Below, piece after piece: positions 28,268-38,984 of a stretch of 64,000 nucleotides of DNA (positions are counted from its first letter, which is position 1; each line of letters opens with the position of its first letter). The notes under the pieces were generated by a model that saw only the letters and a list, made by a program, of their open reading frames with translations, searched no databases and had not been told where the DNA came from. This DNA is from Microbispora oryzae (GTDB taxonomy: Bacteria > Actinomycetota > Actinomycetes > Streptosporangiales > Streptosporangiaceae). Location of the stretch: positions 79,830 to 143,829 of the forward strand of contig NZ_JAFCNB010000018.1 in the NCBI RefSeq assembly GCF_017896165.1, read 5' to 3'. The position numbers were made by a program, and so were the translations under genes.

Positions 28268-29140
28268 ATGGCGGATCCGGGCGACAGGGGCCGCCACCGG
28301 CGGGGCTCGCGGTGGTGGCAGCGCGGGCCGTACCTGTCGGCGCATCGCCGGGCCGACGCCGCCGGGCGCCCGGCGGAGCGGACGCCGGACTGGTACCCCG
28401 AGCCGGAGCGCCCGGTGGAGCGGGTCCACACGGTGACCGCGCCCGTGGTCGACGATCGGCCCCAGTACACCTGGCGCGACTTCGAGCTCGACGACCAGCC
28501 GCTGCGGGCCACGCCGCACGGCCCCGACGTGCCCGACCTGCGGGACGGCAGGCGGCACTGCGGGCCGCTCGAACGCGTCCTGTACCGCCAGTGGGACGCC
28601 GCCGAGGGGCCGCCGTCCGCCGACGCCGTACGGGCCGTCGACAGCCTGGCCAGGCTGCCCGACCAGATCAAGACGAAGCTCGCCATCGGGCTCGACGGCA
28701 TCTACGTGGGCCGGGGCGGGGTGCCCGACCTCGACGACATGGGCTACCTGCGCGGGGCGCCGCTGCCGTCCGGCCGTGCCACCTGGGACGTCTGCGCCGG
28801 CGCGTACGGCGACCGCAAGATCGTGGTGGGCGACCGGCCGTCGCCCACGCCGGACGTGATGCTGCACGAGGTGGGGCACGCGCTCGACGACGTGGACGCC
28901 GCCGCGGGCGAGTGGGTCTCCGACTGCCCCGACTTCGCCCGCCTGTACGAGGAGTGCCTGCCGCTCTTCGCCTCGTCCTTCCACCGGCAGCCGGCGGGCC
29001 TCGGGCGCAAGGAGTTCTTCGCCGACGCGTTCGCCGCGATCGCGTCCAGGCAGCGCCCGGCCCTGGTCGACATGCTGGGCGGTGACACGCGGGCGGCGCT
29101 CAACGTGATGCTCTTCTTCAACAGGCGCTACGGGATCTAG
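28268..29140 (+). CDS. Putative zinc metalloprotease, anthrax lethal factor-like fold
   Basis: 290 aa from ATG 28268, with AAGAGGGG 5 bases upstream; in-frame starts at 28139/28145 are less likely. The HExxH motif HEVGHALDD occupies residues 200-208, and a candidate third zinc ligand, E249, lies in RKEFFADAFAAI. The C-terminal half resembles the lethal-factor/Pro-Pro-endopeptidase fold. The N-terminal 90 residues are Arg/Pro-rich with no secretion signal, so it appears cytoplasmic or non-classically exported. A small gene follows immediately. Family identification is by motif only. Confidence 0.7.
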   Translation: MADPGDRGRHRRGSRWWQRGPYLSAHRRADAAGRPAERTPDWYPEPERPVERVHTVTAPVVDDRPQYTWRDFELDDQPLRATPHGPDVPDLRDGRRHCGPLERVLYRQWDAAEGPPSADAVRAVDSLARLPDQIKTKLAIGLDGIYVGRGGVPDLDDMGYLRGAPLPSGRATWDVCAGAYGDRKIVVGDRPSPTPDVMLHEVGHALDDVDAAAGEWVSDCPDFARLYEECLPLFASSFHRQPAGLGRKEFFADAFAAIASRQRPALVDMLGGDTRAALNVMLFFNRRYGI

Positions 29141-29386
29141 GTGATTCTGATGTTCGTGATCCGGCTCGGCGACGGGACACTCCGCGTGCCCCAATCGGTG
29201 ACCAGCGATGACGGGCGCCTGATCGGCAACGCCTACGTCGAGGTAGGGCCGGGCGATCCCGGCTACGACGGATGGCTGGCGGAGTCGATCACCGAGGAGG
29301 AGGCGCTCGAACGGCGCCGCCGGTGGCGTGAGGACGACGCGGAGCTGGAGAAGGCGTTCCTCGCCTTCAAGGCGGATCAGGAGTAG
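29141..29386 (+). CDS. Small acidic protein following the metalloprotease gene
   Basis: 81 aa from GTG 29141, which directly abuts the previous TAG; ATG 29150 is an alternative start. The N-terminal half looks like a small beta-sheet (FVIRLGDGTLRVPQSVTSDD), followed by an acidic helix EEEALERRRRWREDDAELE. I do not recognise the family. Zero-spacing after the metalloprotease implies co-translation, so a partner or inhibitor role is a reasonable guess. Confidence 0.65.
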   Translation: MILMFVIRLGDGTLRVPQSVTSDDGRLIGNAYVEVGPGDPGYDGWLAESITEEEALERRRRWREDDAELEKAFLAFKADQE

Positions 29387-29750
29387 GAGGCTCTGACGGC
29401 TGAGCCGGAGCGGACGAGTTCCCCGAAGAGATCTCCGGGGTCCTCGGTTAGCGTCGGCCGGGCGCAGCGGCGCCCGCCTTCACCGCATCACTCCTGGTTC
29501 GTCGCGCACGCCACCGCCGCTCACACCGCCGCTGTGCCGCCCCGGTCGTGCCTGCCGGCCGAGTTGGCCGGGGCGGTGCCGGGAGCGCGATGAGGGCTGA
29601 ACGAGGACGAGACAGGAACGAACCCGGGCCGGCAAGGGTGCAGGACGAGCCGGTAGGCATGGTGGTGCAGGGGGCGACGCGGCGGAGCCGACTCCGGTGA
29701 CCCTGCGGCGTCCGGGTAACGCGCAGGATCACTCGGTGCTGGTTGGTGCG
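29387..29750. other. 364-bp intergenic region
   Basis: No convincing gene on either strand. A weak hairpin around 29418-29442 (CCCCG...CGGGG enclosing GAGATCTC) could end transcription of the small acidic protein gene. The remainder is downstream of bldC, and I see nothing else in it. Confidence 0.5.
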
Positions 29751-29972
29751 TCAGACTCGCGGTGAGTCGCCGTTCGGCCGTTCGGCCGTGAGGACGTCCT
29801 CGCCGCGAAGGAGGGCGTGTACTTCCGACTCGCGGAACCGCCTGTGCCCTCCGGGGGTACGGATGCTGCTGATTCGCCCAGCCGCGGCCCAACGGGTCAC
29901 GGTCTTCGGGTCGACCCTGAAGAGTGCGGCAACCTCTCCAGGAGTCAGCAGTCGCTCGCTGCTACTCTCCAC
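29751..29972 (-). CDS. bldC: Developmental transcriptional regulator BldC
   Basis: 73 aa, one MerR-like winged helix: LLTPGEVAALFRVDPKTVTR is the helix-turn-helix and GGHRRFRESEVHALL the wing. This is near-identical in pattern to Streptomyces BldC, a small protein that binds DNA cooperatively in tandem arrays and delays entry into development. It is a separate paralogue of the BdtA-like protein at 5.5 kb. About 260 bp of AT-richer sequence upstream should hold its promoter. Confidence 0.92.
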   Translation of the reverse strand: MESSSERLLTPGEVAALFRVDPKTVTRWAAAGRISSIRTPGGHRRFRESEVHALLRGEDVLTAERPNGDSPRV

Positions 29973-30231
29973 AATCTCTCCCCCTCGCGTCCCGCGTCCT
30001 GCAGCGGGCGGACAGGTAACCAGTGTGCCGAGCGAAGCCTGATTTATCCGTGGTTTTCGGAGAAGATCACGGGTTGTTACCGGCTCAGTGCCCGATTGTT
30101 ATATGATAGAGCCTCTTTGGGGCGCTCATGGGTGTTTCTTTACAAAAGCGCCTTGTTGTGAACACTAGCAGTGTCCAGCGCTGATGCGAAGAGCGACCGA
30201 GGTCTCGTGAGAGTGACGTAACCTCGACGGT

Positions 30232-30444
30232 GTGCATCCGGTCGTCGTTTACACCCTTTCCCGCCTCGGCCTGTTCGCCGTCGCTCTCGCCGTCCTGCGC
30301 CTCGTGGGCCTTCAGTCGCTCCCGGTGCTGCTCGGACTGGCGTTCCTCATCAGCGGATTCGCCAGCTACGTCCTGCTGTCCAAACAGCGCGACGCGATCA
30401 GCGAGCGCATCGCCAGGAATCGCCGGGGAGCGGGGGAGAACTAG
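30232..30444 (+). CDS. DUF4229 small membrane protein
   Basis: 70 aa from GTG 30232. Two helices, VVYTLSRLGLFAVALAVLRLVG and VLLGLAFLISGFASYVLL, are followed by a basic amphipathic tail SKQRDAISERIARNRRG. This is the DUF4229 pattern, widespread next to menaquinone and nuo genes in actinobacteria. The TAG overlaps the TAG of the convergent secreted protein within CTAG. Function unknown. Confidence 0.85.
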   Translation: MHPVVVYTLSRLGLFAVALAVLRLVGLQSLPVLLGLAFLISGFASYVLLSKQRDAISERIARNRRGAGEN

Positions 30445-31712
30445 GTCGCCGGGAACATGCCGACGCGGGCATGGTACTCATGCCCGAGCTCTGTCGTGTC
30501 GCTTCCCACCAAAAGCCCCTTCTTAACGCTGAGGAACGCCTTTACCCCGATTCCCCTTTCTCGCGTCGGGTTCCACGCCAGCGCCCTGCCGGTGCCCGGG
30601 TTGATCGCCCCGATGCCGGGGCGGCTCACCGCCCCACGGCCCGCGGAATCCGATCCGAGCGGGTTGTCCAACCAGCGCTGATGTCCTCCGACGTACACGG
30701 CGGCCCCGGTCACGGCGACCGAATAGAGCGAGTCGCCCCCCGTGAGGTTCACCCAGGTGGGGCGGATCCGCTCGCCCCTCGCGTACGTCTCGAACCGAGC
30801 CGCGGAATCGCAGAGCTTCGCCGTCCGCGGCGCGGGCCCCCCGGTCGTGACGACCACGAAGTAGCGCCCGTCGGGCGACAGGTCCAGCCCCCGCAGATAG
30901 GACGGGAAGTCGGGCTTGCAGTTCGCCGCGTACGCCTCGGTGTGCCAGTCGGCCACCCGGCCGGCGGTCAGATCGATGACCCCCAGCTGCGGGCGGCGCA
31001 GCCCGTCGAGCGTACGGAAGGAACCGTCGACCACTAATCGGTCGCGGACGGCGGCCATCGAGTAGATCGCGGCGGCGCCGCCGGGCCCGTCGCCCGGGGT
31101 GACCGTGAACGCCGGGTCGACCTCGCCCGTCGCGGCGTCCACCCGGGCCAGCGCCGTGCGCGGGCTGCGCCCGACCCTGGCGAAGTCGCCGCCCACATAG
31201 AGCCGGTCGCCCAGCCGTACCAGGCTGGACACGTCGCCGCCGTAGACGGGGGCGTAGAACGACTCGACCGGCGAGCCGTCGCGCACCCGTAGCCGGATCA
31301 GGGCCCGGACCGGTGTGGTGAACGAGCCTCCGGCGTAGACGGTGCCGCCCGGCCCTGGGGCCAGGGCGGACACGGGTCCGTCGAGATCCGGCGCGAAGTC
31401 CGGCAGGACCCGGCCGGTGCGGAGGTCGAAGGCGAAGATGTTGGCCCGCGGCAGCTCCTCGCCGCCGCCGGCCTCCCGCACCGCGGTGAACTGCCCGCCC
31501 ACGACCACGGTGTGCCCGACCAGGGCGAACGCCGTGACGATGCCGTCGAGCACGTGGGGTGTGACGTCCACGGGATCGGCCGAGACCACCCGGGGCTGCG
31601 TGACCCCGGCCGGCGGCAGGACACGGGGCGTCGCCGCCGCCCGCGCCGGCGCGGCCGGTGCGGGAAGCGTGGCGAGCGTCGCCAGCGTGACGAGTGCGGT
31701 TCTCGAGGCCAT
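30441..31712 (-). CDS. Secreted repeat (beta-propeller-like) protein
   Basis: 423 aa with a Sec signal peptide (TALVTLATLATLPAPAAPARA). The mature part has repeated blocks such as VVVGGQFTAV, VYAGGSFTTP, LYVGGDFARV and LVVDGSFRTL, each followed by a D..TG.V turn. The pattern is that of delta-60-like or propeller repeats in extracellular proteins. Two cysteines (CKPDF, KLCDS) may form a disulphide. It is divergent from menG and unrelated to it by function. Ligand unknown. Confidence 0.75.
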   Translation of the reverse strand: MASRTALVTLATLATLPAPAAPARAAATPRVLPPAGVTQPRVVSADPVDVTPHVLDGIVTAFALVGHTVVVGGQFTAVREAGGGEELPRANIFAFDLRTGRVLPDFAPDLDGPVSALAPGPGGTVYAGGSFTTPVRALIRLRVRDGSPVESFYAPVYGGDVSSLVRLGDRLYVGGDFARVGRSPRTALARVDAATGEVDPAFTVTPGDGPGGAAAIYSMAAVRDRLVVDGSFRTLDGLRRPQLGVIDLTAGRVADWHTEAYAANCKPDFPSYLRGLDLSPDGRYFVVVTTGGPAPRTAKLCDSAARFETYARGERIRPTWVNLTGGDSLYSVAVTGAAVYVGGHQRWLDNPLGSDSAGRGAVSRPGIGAINPGTGRALAWNPTRERGIGVKAFLSVKKGLLVGSDTTELGHEYHARVGMFPAT

Positions 31713-31813
31713 TCCCCAAGTTCTAGCAGACGCGGCGTAATTGAAGAACTACGTTCCGCTCATCCGGCCACGACGGTGAGGCCCCGGTCCCCGTGCGGCC
31801 TAGGCTTGCCTGC

Positions 31814-32551
31814 ATGACACGCGCATCGCTCGACAAGCAGCCGCGCGAGGTCGCCGCGATGTTCGATCGCACGGCCCGGCGCTACGACCTCGTCAACGAC
31901 GTTCTCTCGCTGGGCCAGGTCAGGCAGTGGCGGAAGGTGACCGCGGACGCCGTCGACGCGGGGCCGGGCGAGCTCGTCCTCGATCTCGCGGCCGGCACCG
32001 GCACCTCGACCGACGCCTTCACCGCGCTCGGCGCGCGGGCGATCGCGTGTGACTTCTCGCTGGGCATGCTTCGCACGGGCGTCGAGCGGCGCGGCGGCTC
32101 CGGTCTGCACGGCGGAGGGGTGCGCGGCGTGACCTTCGTCGCGGGCGACGCGCTCCACCTGCCCTTCGCCGACGACGTGTTCGACGCGGTCACCATCTCC
32201 TTCGGCCTGCGCAACGTGGCCGACACCGAGGAGGCGCTGCGCGAGATGCTGCGGGTGACCCGGCCGGGGGGCAAGCTCGTGATCTGCGAGTTCTCCCGTC
32301 CCACGCCGAAGTCGTTCGACCTGGTCTACTCGCAGTACCTGATGAGGATGCTGCCCCCGGTGGCGCGGGTGGTGAGCACCAATCCGGATTCGTACGTATA
32401 TCTGGCCGAGTCGATCCGGGCGTGGCCCGGCCAGGCGGCCCTGGCGGGCACGATCCGTGACGCGGGCTGGGAGAAGGTCGCCTGGCGCAACCTGACGCTC
32501 GGCGTCGTGGCGTTGCATCGCGCGATCAAGCCGATGGCGGCCGGTGCTTAG
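31814..32551 (+). CDS. menG: Demethylmenaquinone methyltransferase
   Basis: 245 aa from ATG 31814. UbiE/MenG signature: [20 protein letters not shown] at the start, SAM motif [14 protein letters not shown], and [19 protein letters not shown] with [12 protein letters not shown]. It methylates demethylmenaquinone in the last classical step of menaquinone synthesis. Immediately downstream is a MenJ-like reductase, and the nuo operon and a polyprenyl diphosphate synthase follow, all consistent with menaquinone-based respiration. Confidence 0.95.
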   Translation: MTRASLDKQPREVAAMFDRTARRYDLVNDVLSLGQVRQWRKVTADAVDAGPGELVLDLAAGTGTSTDAFTALGARAIACDFSLGMLRTGVERRGGSGLHGGGVRGVTFVAGDALHLPFADDVFDAVTISFGLRNVADTEEALREMLRVTRPGGKLVICEFSRPTPKSFDLVYSQYLMRMLPPVARVVSTNPDSYVYLAESIRAWPGQAALAGTIRDAGWEKVAWRNLTLGVVALHRAIKPMAAGA

Positions 32552-32562
32552 GCGCACCCGTC

Positions 32563-32592
32563 TGACACTGTCGGGCGGATAGGGGTTAGACT
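32563..32592 (+). promoter_or_regulatory. Candidate promoter for the menJ-nuo transcript
   Basis: TGACAC (32563-32568) and TAGACT (32587-32592) are separated by 18 bp, a reasonable -35/-10 pair. They lie 15 bp before a Rex operator and about 90 bp before the reductase start. Confidence 0.45.
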
Positions 32593-32606
32593 GCCGCGCG
32601 ACAGAT

Positions 32607-32622
32607 TGTGAAGAGGTTCACA
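32607..32622 (+). promoter_or_regulatory. Rex operator (ROP) upstream of menJ-nuo
   Basis: TGTGAAGAGGTTCACA matches TGTGAACnnnTTCACA at 12 of 13 specified positions. It lies just downstream of the candidate promoter and 60 bp before the GTG of the reductase gene. Rex bound here would block transcription of the reductase and possibly the whole nuo operon when NADH is scarce. Confidence 0.88.
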
Positions 32623-32682
32623 AAGGCACGAAGGTCCCAAACACCATCGAGGCCTTCCTTCCTTGGACAGGACAGGTCCCCC

Positions 32683-33954
32683 GTGAGCGAGCAGTCCCGC
32701 GAAGCCCGGAATGCGGTCGACGCCGACGTCATCGTCGTCGGTGCGGGTCCCGCGGGGTCGACGGCCGCCTTCTACCTCGCTCGGGCCGGGCTCGACGTGC
32801 TGGTGCTGGAGAAGACGCGCTTCCCCCGTGAGAAGGTCTGCGGCGACGGGCTGACGCCGCGCGCGGTCCGGGAGCTCATCGCGATGGGCGTCGACATCGA
32901 CGCCCCCGGCTGGATCAGGAACAAGGGCCTCCGGGTGATCGGCGGCGGCCTCCGGCTCGAGCTCGACTGGCCCGAGCTGCACAGCTTCCCCGACTTCGGC
33001 CTGGTCCGCACGCGCGCCGACTTCGACGAGATCCTCGCCAGGCACGCCGAGCGCGCCGGAGTGCGGCTCCGCGAGGGCGTCAACGTCACCGGCCCGCTGC
33101 TGGACGAGCGCAGCGGCCACGCCGTCGGCGTCGTCGCCAAGCAGGACGGCGAGGAGGTCGTCTACCGGGCGCGGCTGGTCGTCGCGGCCGACGGCAACTC
33201 CACCCGGCTGTCGATCGGGATGGGCCTGCACAAGCGCACGGACCGTCCGATGGGCGTCGCGGTGCGGACCTACTACCGCAGCCCCCGCCACGACGACGAC
33301 TACCTGGAGTCGTGGCTCGAGCTGTGGGACGGCGACCGGCTGCTCCCCGGCTACGGCTGGATCTTCGGGGTGGGCGACGGCACGTCGAACGTCGGCCTCG
33401 GCCTGCTGAACACGAGTGAATCTTTCAAGAACATCGACTACCGCGACCTGCTCCGGCGCTGGGTGAAGGGCATGCCCCCCGAGTGGGGCTTCAGCGAGGA
33501 GAACATGACCGGCCCGATCAGGGGCGCGGCGCTGCCGATGGGCTTCAACCGGCAGCCCCACTACACCCGCGGGCTCATGCTCGTCGGCGACGCCGGCGGA
33601 TCCATCAACCCCTTCAACGGCGAGGGCATCGCCTACGCGATGGAGACCGGCCGCACGGCGGCGGAAGTGATCGTCCAGGCGCTCGCCCGGCCGACGTCCG
33701 CCCAGCGTGAGCGGGTTTTACTCGCGTATCCGCGTATCCTCAAAGACGTATACGGGGGTTACTTCACCCTCGGCCGCCTCTTCGTGGAGGCCATCGGCCG
33801 GCCCGGGGTGATGAACTTCGCCACGCGGCACGGGCTGCCACACCCCACCCTGATGAGATTCGCCCTGAAACTCCTCGCTAATCTCACAGACCGTCGAGGC
33901 GACGCCTCCGACCGCATAATCAACGCCCTGTCCAAGGTGGCTCCGCCTTCATGA
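32683..33954 (+). CDS. Geranylgeranyl reductase family flavoprotein (MenJ-like menaquinone reductase)
   Basis: 423 aa from GTG 32683. The in-frame start at 32608 would translate the Rex operator. FAD motif ADVIVVGAGPAGSTAAFYLA is at the N-terminus, FPREKVCGDGLTPRAVRELI is the family signature, and the second FAD motif GLMLVGDAGGSINPFNGEGI lies near residue 300. Mycobacterial MenJ of this family saturates one isoprene unit of the menaquinone tail. The position between menG and nuoA supports that role here. It overlaps a small open frame by 4 bp. Confidence 0.9.
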   Translation: MSEQSREARNAVDADVIVVGAGPAGSTAAFYLARAGLDVLVLEKTRFPREKVCGDGLTPRAVRELIAMGVDIDAPGWIRNKGLRVIGGGLRLELDWPELHSFPDFGLVRTRADFDEILARHAERAGVRLREGVNVTGPLLDERSGHAVGVVAKQDGEEVVYRARLVVAADGNSTRLSIGMGLHKRTDRPMGVAVRTYYRSPRHDDDYLESWLELWDGDRLLPGYGWIFGVGDGTSNVGLGLLNTSESFKNIDYRDLLRRWVKGMPPEWGFSEENMTGPIRGAALPMGFNRQPHYTRGLMLVGDAGGSINPFNGEGIAYAMETGRTAAEVIVQALARPTSAQRERVLLAYPRILKDVYGGYFTLGRLFVEAIGRPGVMNFATRHGLPHPTLMRFALKLLANLTDRRGDASDRIINALSKVAPPS

Positions 33955-34124
33955 CCGAGACGTACCGCACTCTCCAGCCGGTGGCCGGGACGGCCGCCAG
34001 GACCGGCGTCGCGACCGCCGGTCGTCACCCGGCGGCCCGGGTGAGCGCCCCGGCGACCGCCGCCCGTCGCCCGAAGCGTGGTCATGTGACCGTCCATCTC
34101 CACCGAGTAAGCGAGGACATGTAG
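33951..34124 (+). CDS. Possible 57-aa peptide between menJ-like gene and nuoA
   Basis: ATG 33951 overlaps the previous TGA (ATGA), and the TAG at 34122-34124 is 2 bp from the nuoA ATG, so the frame exactly fills the gap. The peptide is Ala/Arg/Thr-rich with no recognised domain. Third-position G+C is about 82%, higher than noncoding expectation but lower than neighbours. It may be a translational coupler for nuoA, or chance. Confidence 0.3.
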   Translation: MTETYRTLQPVAGTAARTGVATAGRHPAARVSAPATAARRPKRGHVTVHLHRVSEDM

Positions 34125-34126
34125 CC

Positions 34127-34486
34127 ATGGAGCTGTATGTACCGATTCTGGTGCTCGCGGTCCTCGCGGCGGGGTTCGCCGTGTTCTCCGTGGGCATCGC
34201 GCCCTTCACGGGGCCCAAGCGCTGGAACCGCGCCAAGCTGGACGCCTACGAGTGCGGCATCGAACCCACTCCGCAGCCCGTCGGCGGCGGCCGCTTCCCG
34301 CTGAAGTACATGATCACCGCGATGTTGTTCATCGTGTTCGACATCGAGATCATCTTCCTCTATCCGTGGGCGGTGGCCTTCGACAAGCTCGGCGTGTTCG
34401 GGCTGGTCGAGATGGTGCTGTTCATCGTCACCGTCCTCGTGGCGTACGCCTACGTGTGGCGCCGCCGCGGCCTCGATTGGGATTAG
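34127..34486 (+). CDS. nuoA: NADH-quinone oxidoreductase subunit A
   Basis: 119 aa with three membrane helices ([60 protein letters not shown]). Conserved [20 protein letters not shown] and FPLKYM motifs surround the loop containing the quinone-site cysteine. First of 14 consecutive complex I genes (34.1-49.5 kb). GAGGA lies upstream within the preceding small frame. Confidence 0.96.
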   Translation: MELYVPILVLAVLAAGFAVFSVGIAPFTGPKRWNRAKLDAYECGIEPTPQPVGGGRFPLKYMITAMLFIVFDIEIIFLYPWAVAFDKLGVFGLVEMVLFIVTVLVAYAYVWRRRGLDWD

Positions 34487-34488
34487 CC

Positions 34489-35040
34489 ATGGGTCTTGAA
34501 GAGAAACTCCCGAGCGGGTTCGTCCTCACCACCGTCGAGCAGGTGGCCGGCTGGGCCCGGAAGAACTCCGTATGGCCGGCCACGTTCGGTCTCGCCTGCT
34601 GCGCGATCGAGCTGATGGCCACCGGCGGCCCTCACCACGACCTGGCCCGGTTCGGCATGGAACGGGCCTCGGCGTCTCCCCGTCAGGCCGACCTGATGAT
34701 CGTGGCCGGTCGCCTCTCGCAGAAGATGGCGCCCGTGCTCCGGCAGATCTACGACCAGATGGCCGAGCCCAAGTGGGTCATCGCGATGGGCGTCTGCGCG
34801 TCGAGCGGCGGAATGTTCAACAACTACGCCATCGTGCAGGGTGTGGACCACGTCGTGCCCGTCGACATCTACCTGCCGGGCTGCCCGCCGCGGCCCGAGA
34901 TGCTGATCGACGCCATCGTGAAGCTGCACGACAAGATCCAGAACATGAAGTTCGGCGCGCACCGCGACCGGCAGATCGACGAGCTCGAACTGCGGGCCCT
35001 GCGGACGCTGCCGCTGATCGAGCAGGGAGCCGGGAAGTGA
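34489..35040 (+). CDS. nuoB: NADH-quinone oxidoreductase subunit B
   Basis: 183 aa from ATG 34489, 2 bp after nuoA. It ligates terminal cluster N2: tandem cysteines in [13 protein letters not shown], then [14 protein letters not shown] and [14 protein letters not shown]. This is the last iron-sulphur cluster before quinone in the connecting module. Overlaps nuoC by 4 bp. Confidence 0.97.
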   Translation: MGLEEKLPSGFVLTTVEQVAGWARKNSVWPATFGLACCAIELMATGGPHHDLARFGMERASASPRQADLMIVAGRLSQKMAPVLRQIYDQMAEPKWVIAMGVCASSGGMFNNYAIVQGVDHVVPVDIYLPGCPPRPEMLIDAIVKLHDKIQNMKFGAHRDRQIDELELRALRTLPLIEQGAGK

Positions 35041-35702
35041 CCACCGACAATCTGCCGGGGCTGCCGGAGGAGCCGGTCGCCCGCCGGGGCATGTTCGGCG
35101 TCCACGACACCGGCGACACCTCGGGCTACGGCCGCCTCGTGGTGCGCCGCCCGCCGAAGCCGTCGAGCGCCCGGCCGTACGGGTCGTACTTCGACGAGAT
35201 CGCCGACACGCTGGAGGCGTCGTTCGCCGGCGCGATCGAGCGGGTCGTCGTGGACCGCGGCGAGGTCACCTTCCACGTGGCCAGGGAGCACCTGGTCGAC
35301 GTGATGCGAGGGCTGCGCGACGACCCCGCCCTGCGGTTCGAGCTGTCCCTGGGCGTGTCGGGCGTGCACTATCCGGAGGACACCGGCGCCGAGCTGCACG
35401 CGGTCTACCACCTGTGCTCGATCACGCACAACCGCCGCGTCCGCGTCGAGACGTCCTGCCCCGACGCCGACCCGCGCATTCCGTCCACCGTTCCGGTCTA
35501 CCCCACGCACGACTGGCACGAGCGCGAGACGTACGACTTTTTCGGAATCGTCTTCGACGGCCACCCGGGCCTGACCCGGATCGAGATGCCGGACGACTGG
35601 GAGGGCCACCCCCAGCGGAAGGACTACCCGCTCGGCGGCATCCCGGTGGACTACCGCGGCGCCGAGGTCCCCGCGCCGGACAAGAGGAGGTCGTACTCGT
35701 GA
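35037..35702 (+). CDS. nuoC: NADH-quinone oxidoreductase subunit C
   Basis: 221 aa from GTG 35037. The 30-kDa subunit motif [20 protein letters not shown] is near residue 155, with [21 protein letters not shown] after it. A roughly 50-residue N-terminal extension ([13 protein letters not shown]) is typical of actinobacterial NuoC. Part of the peripheral arm; overlaps nuoD. Confidence 0.96.
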   Translation: MTTDNLPGLPEEPVARRGMFGVHDTGDTSGYGRLVVRRPPKPSSARPYGSYFDEIADTLEASFAGAIERVVVDRGEVTFHVAREHLVDVMRGLRDDPALRFELSLGVSGVHYPEDTGAELHAVYHLCSITHNRRVRVETSCPDADPRIPSTVPVYPTHDWHERETYDFFGIVFDGHPGLTRIEMPDDWEGHPQRKDYPLGGIPVDYRGAEVPAPDKRRSYS

Positions 35703-37018
35703 CCAGCACAACCGAGACGGAGGGCCGGATCTACGACGTCGCCGGCCAGGACTGGGACGAGCTGGTCCAGGAGGTCACCGACTCGGCGGAGGAGCGGCTC
35801 GTCATCAACATGGGCCCGCAGCACCCGTCGACCCACGGCGTGCTCCGGCTCGTGCTCACTCTCGACGGCGAGACGGTGACCGAGGCCCGCACGGTGATCG
35901 GGTATCTCCACACCGGCATCGAGAAGAACATGGAGTTCCGGACGTGGACCCAGGGGGTCACGTTCGTCACGCGCATGGACTACCTGGCGCCGATCTTCAA
36001 CGAGACGGCGTACTGCATGGCGGTGGAGAAGCTCCTGGGCATCACCGACCGGATCCCCGAGCGGGCGCAGGCCATCCGGGTCATGATGATGGAGCTCAAC
36101 CGGATCTCCTCCCACCTGGTGGCCATCGCGACCTTCGGCCTCGAGCTCGGCGCGACGACCCCGATGCTGTTCGGCTTCCGCGAGCGCGAGATGGTGCTCG
36201 ACCTGTTCGAGTACATCACCGGTCTGCGGATGAACATGGCGTACGTCCGGCCGGGCGGCGTCAGCGTCGACCTGCCGGCCGGCGCGGTCGACAAGATCGG
36301 CGAATTCCTCAAGGTCATGCCGGGGCGGATCAAGGAGATGCGCAAGCTTCTCGACGCCAACCCGGTCTACACCCGCCGGACCAAGGACGTGGCCTACCTC
36401 GACCTGACCGGCTGCATGGCGCTCGGGATCACCGGGCCCATGCTTCGGGCGGCCGGGCTCCCGTGGGACCTGCGCAAGTCGCAGCCGTACCTGGGTTACG
36501 AGACCTACGAGTTCGACGTGCCCACGGAGAACAGCTGCGACGTGTACGGCCGCTACCTCGTCCGGGTCGCCGAGATGGAGGAGTCCCTCAAGATCATCGA
36601 GCAGGCGCTCGACCGGCTGTCCGGTCCGCTGAAGGGCGGCCCGGTGATGATCGAGGACAAGAAGATCGGCTGGCCCTCGCAGCTCGCGCTCGGCCCCGAC
36701 GGTCTCGGCAACTCGCCCGACCACATCGCCCACATCATGGGCAGCTCGATGGAGGCCCTGATCCACCACTTCAAGCTGGTGACCGAGGGCTTCCGGGTGC
36801 CCGCCGGACAGGCGTACGCGTCGGTGGAGTCGCCGCGCGGCGAGCTGGGGGCCCACGTCGTGAGCGACGGCGGGACCCGGCCCTACCGGGTGCACTTCCG
36901 CGACCCGTCCTTCACCAACCTGCAGGCACTGCCCGCGACGTGCGAGGGCGGCATGATCGCCGACGTCATCTCGGCGGTGGCCTCGATCGACCCCGTCATG
37001 GGAGGTGTGGACCGATGA
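35699..37018 (+). CDS. nuoD: NADH-quinone oxidoreductase subunit D
   Basis: 439 aa from GTG 35699. 49-kDa subunit with the quinone-pocket region [16 protein letters not shown] (His pair), [16 protein letters not shown], and C-terminal [15 protein letters not shown] to GGVDR. It forms the quinone-binding cavity with NuoB. Overlaps nuoE by 4 bp. Confidence 0.97.
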   Translation: MTSTTETEGRIYDVAGQDWDELVQEVTDSAEERLVINMGPQHPSTHGVLRLVLTLDGETVTEARTVIGYLHTGIEKNMEFRTWTQGVTFVTRMDYLAPIFNETAYCMAVEKLLGITDRIPERAQAIRVMMMELNRISSHLVAIATFGLELGATTPMLFGFREREMVLDLFEYITGLRMNMAYVRPGGVSVDLPAGAVDKIGEFLKVMPGRIKEMRKLLDANPVYTRRTKDVAYLDLTGCMALGITGPMLRAAGLPWDLRKSQPYLGYETYEFDVPTENSCDVYGRYLVRVAEMEESLKIIEQALDRLSGPLKGGPVMIEDKKIGWPSQLALGPDGLGNSPDHIAHIMGSSMEALIHHFKLVTEGFRVPAGQAYASVESPRGELGAHVVSDGGTRPYRVHFRDPSFTNLQALPATCEGGMIADVISAVASIDPVMGGVDR

Positions 37019-37697
37019 GCTACTCGCCCGAGGTCCGCGAGCGTCTGGAGACGGACGCCAAGGAGATCATCGGCCGCTACCCCAAGCCGCGGTCGGCGCT
37101 GCTGCCGCTGCTTCACCTGGTGCAGTCGGAGGACGGCTACGTCTCCGACGACGGCCAGGAGTTCTGCGCCGAGATGCTGGGCCTGTCGAAGGCCGAGGTC
37201 GTCGGCGTGGCGACGTTCTACACGATGTACAAGCGCAGGCCGTCCGGCGAGTACAACGTCGGCGTCTGCATCAACTCGCTGTGCGCCATCATGGGCGGCG
37301 ACCAGATCTGGGCCGAGCTGACCGAGCACGCGGGCGTCGGCCACGACGAGACGACCTCCGACGGCAAGATCACGCTGGAGCGGCTGGAGTGCAACGCCGC
37401 CTGCGACTTCGCGCCGGTGATGATGGTCAACTGGGAGTTCTTCGACAACCAGACGCCCGAGTCGGCCAAGCAGCTCGTCGACGACCTGCGTGAGGGCAGG
37501 CCGGTCGTCCCGACCCGCGGGCCGGGCCGGCTGTGCACCTTCAAGGAGGCCTCCCGGGTGCTCGCCGGATTCCCCGACGGCCAGGCCGGCGACGGCCCGT
37601 CGGCGGCCGGCCCGTCCCTGGAAGGTCTGAAGATCGCCAAGGCGAACGGCTGGGAGGCCCCCAGGCCCGGCGCTCAGGAGCGGGGGAGCGAGAAGTA

Positions 37698-37698
<1 letters not shown>
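37015..37698 (+). CDS. nuoE: NADH-quinone oxidoreductase subunit E
   Basis: 227 aa. Thioredoxin-like 2Fe-2S subunit; the cluster N1a ligands are in [15 protein letters not shown] and [17 protein letters not shown]-terminal helix bundle [20 protein letters not shown]. The C-terminal Gly/Ala/Pro tail is longer than in enterobacteria. Overlaps nuoF by one base. Confidence 0.97.

Positions 37699-38980
<1,282 letters not shown>

Positions 38981-38984
<4 letters not shown>

Noticed and set aside
29448..29892. Minus-strand frames downstream of and across bldC
   Set aside because: Arg/Pro-rich shadow translations; bldC in another frame explains the overlap.
30157..30172. TGTGAACACTAGCAGT resembling a Rex operator
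   Set aside because: Only the left half-site matches; the right TTCACA half is absent.
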